DNA from: an uncultured Azospirillum sp.
Lineage (GTDB): Bacteria > Pseudomonadota > Alphaproteobacteria > RF32 > CAG-239
Direction of reading: 5' to 3'
Assembly: GCA_902489795.1 (NCBI GenBank)
Contig: CABUBU010000018.1
Coordinates: forward strand, 1 to 34,409
Length of the DNA: 34,409 bases
A program made the translations under genes and the position numbers. The notes beneath the pieces were generated by a model. The model did not search any database. It saw only the letters and a program-made list of their open reading frames with translations, and was not told where the DNA came from. Within the stretch, counting starts at the first letter, position 1, and the number at the start of each line of letters is the position of its first letter. Below are positions 23,300 through 32,071 of the stretch, piece by piece.

Positions 23300-24184
23300 A
23301 TGAAGATCAGCAAAGTTCTGGCTTTTGACATCGGGGGAACCAAAATTGCTTATGCGACGGTTGACAGAAACGGCAAGATATTGAACGAGGTTATTCGTCA
23401 TCCGACGCCGGCGGCGCCGGGGGCTGCGGCTAAGCTGCTGAAGACCATTATTGCCCAGTTTGAAGATCAGATTGATGCGGTGGCGGTTTCTACCGCCGGG
23501 ACTGTTGACCGAACCAATTCCCGGATTACCGGTTCGGTCGGCAATATGCCCGAAGGGTATATGGACACGGATTTCAAAGCGCTTTCGACCAAGCCGGTAG
23601 TGGTGGAAAACGACGCTAATTCGGCCGTGTGGGCAGAGCATGTTCTCGGCAACGCCAAGGGGTATGACAACGTAATTTTATTGACGCTCGGCACCGGTGT
23701 CGGGGTCGGCATTATTGCCGACGGCCGACTGTTGGTCGGTAAGTCGGGCGCGGCCGGCGAAGTTCATTTTCCGGTGCGTTATGACAACAACCGTCTGTGC
23801 GGATGCGGACGCTACGATTGTTTGGAAATTTACATGTCCGGTAAAGCTCTTGGTTTGGAGGCTAAAGAAGTTTATAAAGATGATAATGTTACCAGTCATA
23901 CTGTGATTGAGGGATTGAAACAGAACTCTCTGCCGGCAGTAACTGCTTTTCATAATTGGCAGGAGATGGTTAAAAACGGAATTGTGATTTTTGCCGATAT
24001 TTTTGATCCTGAGGTGATTTTGCTTGGCGGTTCCATGGCACACTTTATAGACTATAAACGGTTGAACGACGAGGCCAACAGAATGATTGTGACCACGCCG
24101 TTTGAGTTGAAAGAGGCTTCTTTTGAAAATAACGCCGGTTTGGTTGGTGCGGCGTTGTTATGTGTACAAAAGCTAGAAGAATAG
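23300..24184 (+). CDS. ROK family sugar kinase
   Basis: This cytoplasmic ATP-dependent kinase has 294 residues. The phosphate-binding motif is FDIGGTKIAYA (about 9-19). The catalytic region carries VVENDANSAVWAEH (ND of the active site) and LTLGTGVGVGII. The ROK signature CGCGRYDCLEIYMSG supplies a Cys-based zinc site. Glucokinases, N-acetylglucosamine and N-acetylmannosamine kinases and fructokinases share these, and the specificity cannot be read here. No helix-turn-helix is present, so it is a kinase, not a ROK repressor. GGGAG precedes ATG 23300. Confidence 0.92.
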   Translation: MKISKVLAFDIGGTKIAYATVDRNGKILNEVIRHPTPAAPGAAAKLLKTIIAQFEDQIDAVAVSTAGTVDRTNSRITGSVGNMPEGYMDTDFKALSTKPVVVENDANSAVWAEHVLGNAKGYDNVILLTLGTGVGVGIIADGRLLVGKSGAAGEVHFPVRYDNNRLCGCGRYDCLEIYMSGKALGLEAKEVYKDDNVTSHTVIEGLKQNSLPAVTAFHNWQEMVKNGIVIFADIFDPEVILLGGSMAHFIDYKRLNDEANRMIVTTPFELKEASFENNAGLVGAALLCVQKLEE

Positions 24185-24203
24185 TCAAAGAACAGTTACC
24201 ATA

Positions 24204-26510
24204 TCAATTCGTAAGAACATTGTTTTGAGCAGGTTCCGGGCCAACAGGCAGAATTTCTTTCGGTTCCGGTTCCGGCGCAAAATAGCTGGCTGCTTTGTTG
24301 AGTTGGTTGATGAACTTTCCGAGGGCTTTTTCGATTGATGTTAGTGTTTTGTCTGCTATTTTGTGAGAAAAATTAATAATTCGATAGATGATCACTGTTG
24401 TTGTGCTGAGTGCCTGGAAAAACAGACATCCGACGCTATTGTGGCAATCAGGTGCTTTTGTGTATTCTTCCGCAGGAGCGGCTTCGAGAGTTTTAGCGTT
24501 TCCTTCCGCCGGGGCGGCTTCTGGGGCTTTTCTTTTTTCTTCCGCGGGAACGGTTTCAAAAGTTTTGGCGTTTTCTTTTACGGGGGCGGGTTCGGGCGCT
24601 TTAACGCTTTCTTTGGCGGAAGTTGCGTGTGTTTTTTTTACTGCCAGTTCTTTTTTGTTTGTCTGAGTTTTTTGAACTGCCGAGGGGGCGGCTGTCGGTC
24701 GGTAATCCGGATTGGGAATGTCGTTCATGACCAGAGCCCAGCTTTTTTTGAGGCCGTCGTCTTCTTCTTTGTAAAGAATGTCAAACATATAAGGACTGCC
24801 GTAAACCTTTTTGACCTTGAAGCTTTCGCGGTTGGCGGCGAAGCTGCCGGAGACAGCGAAAGCGAGCGGCTGCCGGCCGCGAATGTCGTCGTCGGCGCTG
24901 ACGTGCAGGCTGAGTGCGACTCTGCCGGTCAGGGAATTGCCGATTTCAAGAGTGTCGGTACTCATGTTTTCGATGTTGACGTCGATGTCGGCTTCGCAGT
25001 TTTGGCAGATCAGGTGCTCAAACGATGCCAGATCCCGATATCCGTTGTGCATGTCCAAACGGGCGGCAGTGAGGCTGAGACCGACAGTTGCGGAAAATCC
25101 GCCGCGACCGTAAGGACCTTGCCGCAATTGCAAAACGCCTTCTCTGACGATGATTTTTGAAGCGTTGTATATGGTGTTGTTAAGCCGGAATATGCCGCTG
25201 CTGCTCCCGTTGAAGAACAGGGCGTAACCGTTGCCGCGGATGTTGTCGTCAAAAATGTAGGCGCCGTTGCCGCGGACGGAGAAGACAACGGATGTTTTGT
25301 CGATGTAAAAGGCGTTCGGGTCAGGGATGCCGGCGTTGTCGGTATAGTTGCCGCTGAAAACGGCGTTTTGCTCTCCGTCAATGCTGAAAGTGAGCGGTTT
25401 TTCGGTATAAACGGCGCCTCCGAAAGCGGAGTCTGCCGATCTGCCGCGGGCGCCGTTGCCGATGAAGACGGGGTTGGTTATCAGCCCGTCGATGGTACCG
25501 GAAACGCTGAGTGCTCCGCCGATGACGCGTCCGGAATCCGAGGCCGCGGTGTTGGCGATGAAATTTGCGTTGCGGATGGTAAAGAGTTTTCCCTGCCGGG
25601 GAATGCGGACGGCGGCGCCGCCGGTATCCACAGATGCGGTTTGCAGTCGGTTGTCAACAAAATCGGCTTCAATCAGGTCGATGCGCCCTTCGTTCAATAC
25701 GGCGCCGCCTGCTGCGGCCTTTTCGCCGTTTACCGAGTTGGCGGAAAATATGCCTTTGACCGACGTCAGGCTGCCGGTGTTGAGCAGGATCGCGCTGCTG
25801 CCGAAATCGCCTCTGACCCGGTTGCCGGCAAAAACGGCGTTCATGCGGGAAACGCCGCCGGCATTGAGCCATATGGAGTTTTCGGTGCCGCCCGGATTGT
25901 TCAGACGGTTGTCTGTTATGTTGACATTGACCAGGGAAATGCTGCCGGCGGCGGCGTTGACCACGGCGGCACCGGCGGCAAGCGGCCGTTCGGGATTACG
26001 GTTGTTGAGGCGGCTGCCGACAAAGTCACCGTTAAGTTCTTTGACGAATCCCCGGTTATAAAAGACGCTTTGTCCGAAAGCCGTGCCGGAGGCATTGCCG
26101 ATGAAATCGGCATAAATTTTGTCGATCGATCCGTCGTTGATCAGAGCAATGCCCGGCTTGTCGGCGTTATTGTGCCGCAGGCCGTTGAAGACGGCGGCAA
26201 ACTCTTTTAAGCTGCCGTCGTTTTCGCTGCGCGAACGGCTGAAAATGTTGTCTGCCGGGAGGCGGGTGCAGTCGTAGCGAATGAGTTCCGCGGCGGTGCC
26301 GGTCAGCGTATATGCGGTCAGGCAGGGGGCGGAGCTTTTGCTTTTGCCAAAACTGATCCGGTAGGAAGAGGCCAGAGGACTCTGCTTGTCTTTATAAAGG
26401 CGGCTGAGTACGGGCGCGTATTCCGTGACGGCGAAGTTTGCGCCGGCCGGTTCGCACAGCGAGAGCAAAAAGGTTGTCAGCAAGATGCCGAAAACGGGTA
26501 AACGAGACAT
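24204..26510 (-). CDS. Large exported beta-helix protein, autotransporter-passenger-like, no barrel seen
   Basis: The 768 residues start with a signal peptide (LPVFGILLTTFLLSLCEPAGA). Residues about 90-450 are Asn/Gly-rich with recurring FxxN and GGA(V/L) units (VFAGNRV, IFSANSV, GGAVLNEG, GGALSVSG, GGAVYTEK), typical of right-handed beta-helix adhesins and polymorphic outer-membrane proteins. A more globular part to about 600 is followed by an Ala/Pro/Glu/Lys linker with repeats of about 14-18 residues (AAPAEGNAKTLEAAPAEEYTK). A C-terminal domain with one hydrophobic segment (LFFQALSTTTVIIYRIINF) comes last. No autotransporter barrel ends the chain, so its surface anchoring is unexplained. 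It may be an adhesin or surface protein. It is convergent with the ROK gene. Confidence 0.7.
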   Translation of the reverse strand: MSRLPVFGILLTTFLLSLCEPAGANFAVTEYAPVLSRLYKDKQSPLASSYRISFGKSKSSAPCLTAYTLTGTAAELIRYDCTRLPADNIFSRSRSENDGSLKEFAAVFNGLRHNNADKPGIALINDGSIDKIYADFIGNASGTAFGQSVFYNRGFVKELNGDFVGSRLNNRNPERPLAAGAAVVNAAAGSISLVNVNITDNRLNNPGGTENSIWLNAGGVSRMNAVFAGNRVRGDFGSSAILLNTGSLTSVKGIFSANSVNGEKAAAGGAVLNEGRIDLIEADFVDNRLQTASVDTGGAAVRIPRQGKLFTIRNANFIANTAASDSGRVIGGALSVSGTIDGLITNPVFIGNGARGRSADSAFGGAVYTEKPLTFSIDGEQNAVFSGNYTDNAGIPDPNAFYIDKTSVVFSVRGNGAYIFDDNIRGNGYALFFNGSSSGIFRLNNTIYNASKIIVREGVLQLRQGPYGRGGFSATVGLSLTAARLDMHNGYRDLASFEHLICQNCEADIDVNIENMSTDTLEIGNSLTGRVALSLHVSADDDIRGRQPLAFAVSGSFAANRESFKVKKVYGSPYMFDILYKEEDDGLKKSWALVMNDIPNPDYRPTAAPSAVQKTQTNKKELAVKKTHATSAKESVKAPEPAPVKENAKTFETVPAEEKRKAPEAAPAEGNAKTLEAAPAEEYTKAPDCHNSVGCLFFQALSTTTVIIYRIINFSHKIADKTLTSIEKALGKFINQLNKAASYFAPEPEPKEILPVGPEPAQNNVLTN

Positions 26511-26621
26511 TGGTCAGATCCTGATACGGGTTATGTTTTTTTCAAGAATAAATCAAAATGCGAAAAAGACAAGAACAAACGAATGTTCGGTGATAGTTTG
26601 CGGAAAGAGGGACGGCACGGA

Positions 26622-26653
26622 AAAAGGCCGCCGTTTGTCTGCGGCAGCCTTTT
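26622..26653 (-). terminator. Terminator of the outer-membrane protein gene
   Basis: On the minus strand a 12-bp stem with one G-U pair (26653-26642 with 26633-26622) closes an 8-base loop and runs into T's. It lies 25 bases after the stop codon at 26678. Confidence 0.8.
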
Positions 26654-26677
26654 GAAGACGGAATAAGCATTTCCGAG

Positions 26678-27226
26678 TTAGAAATTGTATCTTACGCCGA
26701 GAGAAAATTCGTCGATCGCGTCGATGAAAGACTTCTGAGTGTAAACGTGGTGATACATGCCGCGAACGGACCAGTTTTCGTCAATGTTGTACTGAGCGCC
26801 GACATTTAAGCGGTAACCCAAAGCTTCTTCCTTGTCGGAACCGGCGCCGACCATTTTGACTTTCATTTCGTATTCACCGATACCGGCACCGGCGATCAGT
26901 TCAACTTCTCCGTCGCAGCCGAGCGGCAGGAAACCGAGAAAATCTACGCCGTAGGCTTGGAAAGCGGTGGTATATTTGTCTTCGTCATAGGTGTTTTTCT
27001 CTTTGCCGGAGTGCTGATAGAAAACTTCGGCTCCGAAGTTTCTGTGGAATTTTGCGCCGGCGACGAAGCTGACCGACTGATAGTCGTCTTCAATAACGTT
27101 TTCGATGTCATAGGCGTAATCGAAAGTGGAATAGTTGAAGTCCAAACCGGCATAGGGTCTGATTTCGGCGTTGGCATTGGCGGCAAACATGCAGGCAACT
27201 CCGGCCATTAACAGAGTTTTTTTCAT
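26678..27226 (-). CDS. Outer-membrane beta-barrel protein
   Basis: The 182-residue protein begins with a signal peptide (KKTLLMAGVACMFAANANA). The remainder is made of short amphipathic strands (AEIRPYAGLDFNYS, VSFVAGAKFHRNFGAEVFYQHS, ELIAGAGIGEYEMKVK, YRLNVGAQYNIDENWSVRGMYHHV). It ends FSLGVRYNF with the C-terminal Phe that the BAM machinery recognises. Size and pattern fit an eight-stranded porin-like or OmpW/Opa-like barrel (OMP_b-brl). Function is unknown. The gene is alone, with its own terminator and an AT-rich upstream region. Confidence 0.88.
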   Translation of the reverse strand: MKKTLLMAGVACMFAANANAEIRPYAGLDFNYSTFDYAYDIENVIEDDYQSVSFVAGAKFHRNFGAEVFYQHSGKEKNTYDEDKYTTAFQAYGVDFLGFLPLGCDGEVELIAGAGIGEYEMKVKMVGAGSDKEEALGYRLNVGAQYNIDENWSVRGMYHHVYTQKSFIDAIDEFSLGVRYNF

Positions 27227-27380
27227 AATCTTTTAGTCCTTTTAGTCTTTATTAAGTTTAATTTTATTGAATAATAATTATGTTTTGTTGATGTATATGA
27301 TATTTCAACTGTCAATCTGCCAAATTGTATATTACTAATATTTAAAATTGGTTAACGGATGTTTTATGAAGGAGTACGAG

Positions 27381-28295
27381 ATGAAATATGTGATGCTGAA
27401 CAATGACCGGAAAATGCCGGTGATGGGACTCGGAACCTGGAAGGCAGCGCCGGGGGAAGTTTATCAGGCAGTTCGCTGGGCGATAAAGATCGGCTATACC
27501 CATATTGACTGTGCGGAAATTTACGGCAATCAGGACGAGATCGGCCAGGCGGTTGCCGATGCGGTCAATGAAGGCGACATCAGACGGGAGGAGTTGTTTG
27601 TCACTTCCAAACTGTGGAACGACAGCCATGCGCCGGAAGATGTTTTGCCGGCGCTTGAAAAGACGCTGCATGACCTTAAACTGGATTATCTTGACCTTTA
27701 TCTGGTTCACTGGCCGGTAGCGCAGAAGATGGGTACCGGGCTGCCGGAAAGCGGCGCGGACATGATTGCCCCTTCGGAATTGCCGCTTGAACTGACCTGG
27801 GCGGAGATGGAAAAGGCCAAACGGCAGGGCAAGGCGCTGGCGATCGGTCTTTCTAACTGCGGAGAAAAAAGAATTTCCGCGCTTCTGGAAAAGGCGGAAG
27901 AAATGCCGGCGGTTTTGCAGATCGAATCGCATCCTTATCTGCCGCAGAACGAACTGATTGACTTTTGCCGCAAAAACATGATTGCGGTTACCGCCTATTC
28001 GCCGCTCGGTTCCGGCCACGGCGAACTTTTGGCCGATCCGCGGATCGCCGAGGCGGCGGCGCGGCTGAAAGTGACGCCGGCGCAGCTGGTGCTGGCCTGG
28101 CAGATCAACCGCGGCGTCGTGGTGATCCCCAAGAGCACGCATGTCGAGCGTCTGAAGGAAAACTTTGCCGCACTCGGTATTGAACTGGACCGGGCGGATA
28201 TGGAATTGATTGACGGCATGAACAAAGATCTGCGTTACGTGACCGGCGAAAAATTTGCTTTCGGCGGCTATGTGCCGGCAGAAATTTTTGCCTGA
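27381..28295 (+). CDS. Aldo/keto reductase
   Basis: This cytoplasmic NADPH-dependent TIM-barrel oxidoreductase has 304 residues. The catalytic tetrad is intact: D43 and Y48 (YTHIDCAEIYGN), K77 (VTSKLWN) and H110 (YLVHWP). The C-terminal cofactor region carries VVVIPKSTHVERLKENF. It resembles broad-range aldehyde reductases, and the natural substrate is unknown. I chose ATG 27381 because AAGGAG lies seven bases upstream; two earlier in-frame ATGs do not have such a site. It ends in a terminator shared with the convergent lipoprotein gene. Confidence 0.93.
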   Translation: MKYVMLNNDRKMPVMGLGTWKAAPGEVYQAVRWAIKIGYTHIDCAEIYGNQDEIGQAVADAVNEGDIRREELFVTSKLWNDSHAPEDVLPALEKTLHDLKLDYLDLYLVHWPVAQKMGTGLPESGADMIAPSELPLELTWAEMEKAKRQGKALAIGLSNCGEKRISALLEKAEEMPAVLQIESHPYLPQNELIDFCRKNMIAVTAYSPLGSGHGELLADPRIAEAAARLKVTPAQLVLAWQINRGVVVIPKSTHVERLKENFAALGIELDRADMELIDGMNKDLRYVTGEKFAFGGYVPAEIFA

Positions 28296-28307
28296 GGCGG
28301 CGGCCGA

Positions 28308-28344
28308 AAAAAAGGAGCGGGTCACAAAGACCGGCTCCTTTTTT
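28308..28344. terminator. Bidirectional terminator between convergent genes
   Basis: An 11-bp perfect arm AAAAAAGGAGC/GCTCCTTTTTT (28308-28318, 28334-28344) has an inner GGTC/GACC stem, with A and T tracts on the two sides. It serves the reductase (+) and the lipoprotein gene (-). Confidence 0.88.
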
Positions 28345-28361
28345 AGAGAGTGACAAAAGCG

Positions 28362-29072
28362 TCAATACGCTTTCACGTTGGCAACGGTAAGGCCGTAAGT
28401 GCTTTCGTTGCCCCATTTTTTGTCAGCGTACTTTTTTGCTTTCGCGTTCTTTTCCATCTGCGCCACTTTGGCGGCGGTTGTGTTCTTCAGGAACCTGCCG
28501 CTCGAATCGTGGATCTTCCATTGCTTTTTACCGGGCACTTTGGCGACGTAGCGGAAATCTTTGCCGTCGGCCTGTTCAAGTACGATAATCTTTTCCCATT
28601 CGGCGGAAAGCGGGCCGATGCCCCATTTTCCGTCCTTGGCGAAGAAGACGCGCTCACCGTGCAGGTAGAAGTCCTGATAAGGACCAAAGGCCGATTTTTC
28701 GCCGTTTTTCAGGTAGTATTTGCCGGCGGCGTTTTCAAGCATGAAATAAGCCGGAGCGTACGATACCCTGTCGTAAGTCTGATCGGTTACCGATTGACCT
28801 TTCGTGTCGAGCAGAGCCCATTTGACCGGGTCGTCGGCTTTTTGTCGTCCGAGCTGCGCGATCAGATAACCGTATTTGGCTTCTGCCTTAACGTAGAGCG
28901 GAGCAGTCAGCGTAGTTTCGGCGCCGGCGACTTTGATCCCCACCAGAGGAGTGTTTTTGGCCGTGTAGGTTACGAGGTTTTTCGTTCCGACAATCGGCGT
29001 TTCAACGGATTTGAACCTGTTGCAGCTCACTGCCAGCAGGCAGGCGAGACATGCGAATACGAGCTTTTTCAT
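28362..29072 (-). CDS. Predicted lipoprotein with WG-like repeats
   Basis: The 236-residue protein has a lipoprotein signal (KKLVFACLACLLAVSC, Cys17). The mature part repeats units of about 40 residues around Trp/Gly turns (KYGYLIAQLG, VKWALLDTKGQSVTDQTYDRV, FAKDGKWGIGPLSAEWEKI, QWKIHDSSGRFL), recalling WG-repeat beta-propeller-like proteins. A Lys/Ala-rich helix and a short tail close it. It should be anchored to a membrane face in the periplasm; its role is unknown. A consensus promoter lies at 29123-29151. No clear ribosome-binding site precedes ATG 29072. Confidence 0.75.
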   Translation of the reverse strand: MKKLVFACLACLLAVSCNRFKSVETPIVGTKNLVTYTAKNTPLVGIKVAGAETTLTAPLYVKAEAKYGYLIAQLGRQKADDPVKWALLDTKGQSVTDQTYDRVSYAPAYFMLENAAGKYYLKNGEKSAFGPYQDFYLHGERVFFAKDGKWGIGPLSAEWEKIIVLEQADGKDFRYVAKVPGKKQWKIHDSSGRFLKNTTAAKVAQMEKNAKAKKYADKKWGNESTYGLTVANVKAY

Positions 29073-29122
29073 AAGTGAAAAATTTAGGAGTTAATAAAAG
29101 TTAAAAATTAAACATATGACAA

Positions 29123-29151
29123 AATATACTTTATTTGTCTAAAGTTGTCAA
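29123..29151 (-). promoter_or_regulatory. Consensus promoter of the WG-like lipoprotein gene
   Basis: On the minus strand a perfect TTGACA (29151-29146) and TATATT (29128-29123) lie exactly 17 bp apart, about 50 bases before the start codon at 29072. Confidence 0.65.
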
Positions 29152-29227
29152 TATAATTTAAATGACTTTTTTATTTTTGACGGTTATATTTTACAATCGA
29201 ATTGTCATCTTTACTTATGAGGGAAAA

Positions 29228-30556
29228 ATGGAGAAAATATCGTCGGAAGAGCTGAGCGCCGCGGTTGAATCCTGTTCAGAGATCGTAAAAACGGAAATCG
29301 ACCGGGTAACTGCCGACAGCCGGCAGGCTGGCAAGGGGGCTTTGTTTGTCGCCGTGCGGGGCGAAAGGTTTGACGGTCATGATTTTGTCGGCCAGGCCTT
29401 GGACAAAGGCGCCGAACTGGCGCTGGTAGAAAGGCTGATGCCCGGTGTGCCGGCCGACCGGCAGGTGGTGGTGCGGGATACGCTTGAGGCTTACGGCAAG
29501 ATCGGGGCATATAACCGTTCCAAATTCAGGGGAACAGTGATCGGGCTGACCGGCAGCGCCGGCAAAACCACCACCAAGGAGGAAATCAGGTTTGCGCTTT
29601 CCCGTTTCGGCAGCGTATACGCCACGTCGGGCAACCACAACAACCATATTGGGGTGCCGATGAGTTTGTGCGAGATGGATATGAACGCCGATTATGCAGT
29701 GATAGAAATGGGGATGAGCGCCAAAGGCGAAATTTCGCGCCTGACGTCGTACGTAAAGCCGGACCTGGCGCTGGTGACGAATGTTTACCCGATGCACATT
29801 GAGTTCTTTGAAAATTTTGAGGGAATTGCCGAAGCCAAAGCGGAAATTTTCGAAGGACTGAAGACGGGCGGCACGGCGGTGATCAACGAAGATACCAATT
29901 TTGCCGACATTTTGGAAAAACGGGCTGCGGAACACGGTGCCCGGGTGGTTAAGTTCGGTCGCCGGCATCACTATGACGGAAAACTGGAACTGGAGCAGGA
30001 TGGTGAGGCTCAGCTTTATAACGCCTGGGCGACGCTGGCGGTGGTTGATGCGCTGGGGCTTGACGCAGGCAAGGCCGCGGCGGCGCTGAAAGATTTCGGT
30101 GCACTGCCAGGGCGGGGCAAGGCCTATCAGCTGAAACTGCCGGCCGGCGGCACTTTTACCCTGATTGACGATAGTTATTCCGGGCAGCCGGAAGCGATGA
30201 AAATCGCCATTGACGGTTTGGACAAGATGCCGTGCGAAGGACGAAAAATCGCCGTTCTCGGTAAAATGGCGGAACTGGGAGAAACTTCCGAAGCCCGCCA
30301 CAAGGAGATCGGTGAACGCCTGTCGGGCAGTTCGGTTGACGTTGCGGTCGGTATCTGCCCGGAAATGAAGACGATGCTTGCCGAGCTGAGGCCGGATCAG
30401 GAAAAGCACTATTTTGCGGACAAAGAGGGCGTGACGGAATTTCTCTTAAATAATCTGTTGCAAAATAATGATATTTTGCTTATAAAGGGAGCCAGATATT
30501 CTTCAAAATTATATCAGGTTACCGATGCGTTGCTGAAAGGGCTGGAAAAGGCATGA
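29228..30556 (+). CDS. murF: UDP-N-acetylmuramoyl-tripeptide--D-alanyl-D-alanine ligase
   Basis: MurF adds D-Ala-D-Ala to the UDP-MurNAc-tripeptide, the last cytoplasmic step of precursor synthesis. The 442 residues show the MurF N-domain (DSRQAGKGALFVAVRGERFDGH), the P-loop GSAGKTTTKE and SGNHNNHIGVP. AVIEMGMSAKGEISRL, TNVYPMHIEFFENFEGIAEAKAEI and the C-domain DDSYSGQPEAMKIAIDGL with VLGKMAELGE follow. I chose ATG 29228 with GAGGG four bases upstream; an earlier ATG at 29162 would add a hydrophobic stretch and has no such site. It overlaps nrdR by four bases (ATGA), so the operon starts here. murE and mraY, the usual neighbours, are absent. Confidence 0.94.
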   Translation: MEKISSEELSAAVESCSEIVKTEIDRVTADSRQAGKGALFVAVRGERFDGHDFVGQALDKGAELALVERLMPGVPADRQVVVRDTLEAYGKIGAYNRSKFRGTVIGLTGSAGKTTTKEEIRFALSRFGSVYATSGNHNNHIGVPMSLCEMDMNADYAVIEMGMSAKGEISRLTSYVKPDLALVTNVYPMHIEFFENFEGIAEAKAEIFEGLKTGGTAVINEDTNFADILEKRAAEHGARVVKFGRRHHYDGKLELEQDGEAQLYNAWATLAVVDALGLDAGKAAAALKDFGALPGRGKAYQLKLPAGGTFTLIDDSYSGQPEAMKIAIDGLDKMPCEGRKIAVLGKMAELGETSEARHKEIGERLSGSSVDVAVGICPEMKTMLAELRPDQEKHYFADKEGVTEFLLNNLLQNNDILLIKGARYSSKLYQVTDALLKGLEKA

Positions 30557-31035
30557 AATGTCCGTTTTGCGGTTTTTTGGATTCCCAGGTCAAGGATTCC
30601 CGCCTGACCGAGGACGGCGCTTGTATCCGCCGGCGGCGGGAATGTCCGGAATGCGGATCGCGCTTTACCACCTTTGAGCGGGTGCAGCTGCGCGAACTTG
30701 TGGTGGTCAAGAAAAACGGCGACAAAGAGCGTTTTGACCGCGAAAAGCTTGAGCTTTCCCTGCAGCTGGCGGTGCGCAAGCGGCCGGTTGCCCCCGAACG
30801 GGTGGAAAAAATCGTGACTTCCATTCAGCGCCGGCTGGAAAGTTCGGGAGAAACGGAAATTTCCTCGCGGGTGATCGGGGAATATGCAATGGAGGCGCTG
30901 GCCGCGCTCGACAATGTCGCTTATGTGCGTTTTGCTTCGGTTTACAAGGATTTCTGCGAAGTGAGCGATTTTGAGGAATTTGTGGCGCAGATCGATGAGA
31001 TGGCCAAACCAAAGGACAATAAGGAAAAGGAATAG
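30553..31035 (+). CDS. nrdR: Transcriptional repressor NrdR
   Basis: NrdR represses ribonucleotide reductase genes by binding NrdR boxes and senses ATP/dATP. The 160 residues show a zinc ribbon with CPFC (3-6) and CPEC (31-34) and the phrase DSRLTEDGACIRRRRECPECGSRFTTFERV. An ATP-cone domain follows (about 49-136, VVVKKNGDKERFDREKL). The tail is a short Lys/Glu-rich string. The four-base overlap with murF and three-base gap to nusB indicate one operon. nrdR just upstream of nusB is a common alphaproteobacterial order, though the riboflavin genes often between them are missing. Confidence 0.96.
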   Translation: MKCPFCGFLDSQVKDSRLTEDGACIRRRRECPECGSRFTTFERVQLRELVVVKKNGDKERFDREKLELSLQLAVRKRPVAPERVEKIVTSIQRRLESSGETEISSRVIGEYAMEALAALDNVAYVRFASVYKDFCEVSDFEEFVAQIDEMAKPKDNKEKE

Positions 31036-31038
31036 GAA

Positions 31039-31530
31039 ATGGCAAAATTCGTTTCGGAAAAAATCAAAATGAGAACCGCCGCCCGGCTTGCCGCGGTGCA
31101 GGCAACCTACATGGCCGCCTACGGCCAGATGCCGGTGGATGAAGTGATAAAAGAGTTTTTGAACGGAGAAGTCGGCCGTTTTGTGATCGAAGACAATCCG
31201 GAAAACGGCAATGAGGAATTCCGCGAAGTGGAGCCGATGGACAAGGCCTATTTCGAAAAGCTGGTGCGCGGCGTGCAGAGCAACAAGGAAGAGTTGGAAA
31301 AATCGCTCAACCTGTTTTTGAATGCCGGCCGGACGCTGGAACGGCTGGACGGCACTCTGCAGGCGCTGCTGTTGTGTGCCGTTTATGAAATCAACAATAC
31401 GCTTGATCTGGACGTTAAAGTGGTGATTCAGGAATATGTCGACATGGCATACGCCTTTTTCTCCAAAGGCGAGCCGAAAATGGTCAACGCCCTTTTGGAC
31501 CAGATTGCCCGCGAAGTCCGCAGCGCCTGA
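31039..31530 (+). CDS. nusB: Transcription antitermination factor NusB
   Basis: NusB pairs with NusE (S10) on boxA RNA and keeps polymerase going through rRNA operons. The 163-residue all-helical protein shows RTAARLAAVQATYMAAY at the start. The C-terminal half reads LDGTLQALLLCAVYEINNT, LDVKVVIQEYVDMAYAFFSKGEPKMVNALLDQIA, the family signature. A moderate insertion lies around residues 45-75 compared with E. coli. AGGA precedes ATG 31039 inside the operon. Confidence 0.9.
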   Translation: MAKFVSEKIKMRTAARLAAVQATYMAAYGQMPVDEVIKEFLNGEVGRFVIEDNPENGNEEFREVEPMDKAYFEKLVRGVQSNKEELEKSLNLFLNAGRTLERLDGTLQALLLCAVYEINNTLDLDVKVVIQEYVDMAYAFFSKGEPKMVNALLDQIAREVRSA

Positions 31531-31546
31531 GGAGAAAGTCTGAAAA

Positions 31547-32071
31547 ATGGCAAAACTGAAGATATACGAATATCCCGATCCGGTGCTGAAACAAAAGGCC
31601 GCGCCGGTGGAAAAGGTGGACGACGGGCTGCGCCGGCTGCTTGACGATATGCTTGAAACCATGTATGCCGCCGCCGGGGTCGGACTGGCCGCGCCGCAGG
31701 TCGGGGTTTTGAAAAGAGTGATCGTCATCGACACCCATGATGAGGAAGAAGGCGAGGCGCCGCGTCCGTTGTTTTTGGTCAATCCGGAAATCATCGCTCG
31801 TTCGGAAGAAAAAATCTGCCATGAGGAGGGCTGTCTGTCGGTGCCCGATCAGCATGCGGAAGTAATGCGCTTTGCCGAAGTCCGGGTACGTTATCTGGAC
31901 TATTACGGGGAAGAGAAAGAAGTGGCGGCCGACGGTTTGCTGGCGATTGCCCTGCAACATGAAATCGACCACTTGGACGGGATTTTGTATATCGACCGCA
32001 TCAGCCGGTTGAAGCGGCAGATGCTTTTGAAGAAACTGCAAAAAATGCGGGCGGAGGAAAACGAAGAATGA
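31547..32071 (+). CDS. def: Peptide deformylase
   Basis: This metal-dependent enzyme removes the formyl group from nascent proteins. The 174 residues keep all three motifs: GVGLAAPQVG (motif 1), EEGCLSVP (motif 2, Cys metal ligand) and ALQHEIDHLDGIL (motif 3, HExxH). AGGAG lies upstream of ATG 31547. Its last codons overlap fmt by four bases, pairing the enzyme that removes formyl groups with the one that adds them. Confidence 0.97.
   Translation: MAKLKIYEYPDPVLKQKAAPVEKVDDGLRRLLDDMLETMYAAAGVGLAAPQVGVLKRVIVIDTHDEEEGEAPRPLFLVNPEIIARSEEKICHEEGCLSVPDQHAEVMRFAEVRVRYLDYYGEEKEVAADGLLAIALQHEIDHLDGILYIDRISRLKRQMLLKKLQKMRAEENEE

Noticed and set aside
27342..28325. Minus-strand frame opposite the aldo/keto reductase
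   Set aside because: His/Arg/Phe-rich antisense translation; the reductase has its full catalytic tetrad on the plus strand.
30514..31794. Minus-strand frame of over 420 codons opposite nrdR, nusB and def
   Set aside because: It runs across three conserved genes and has shadow composition; no ribosome-binding site or domain.
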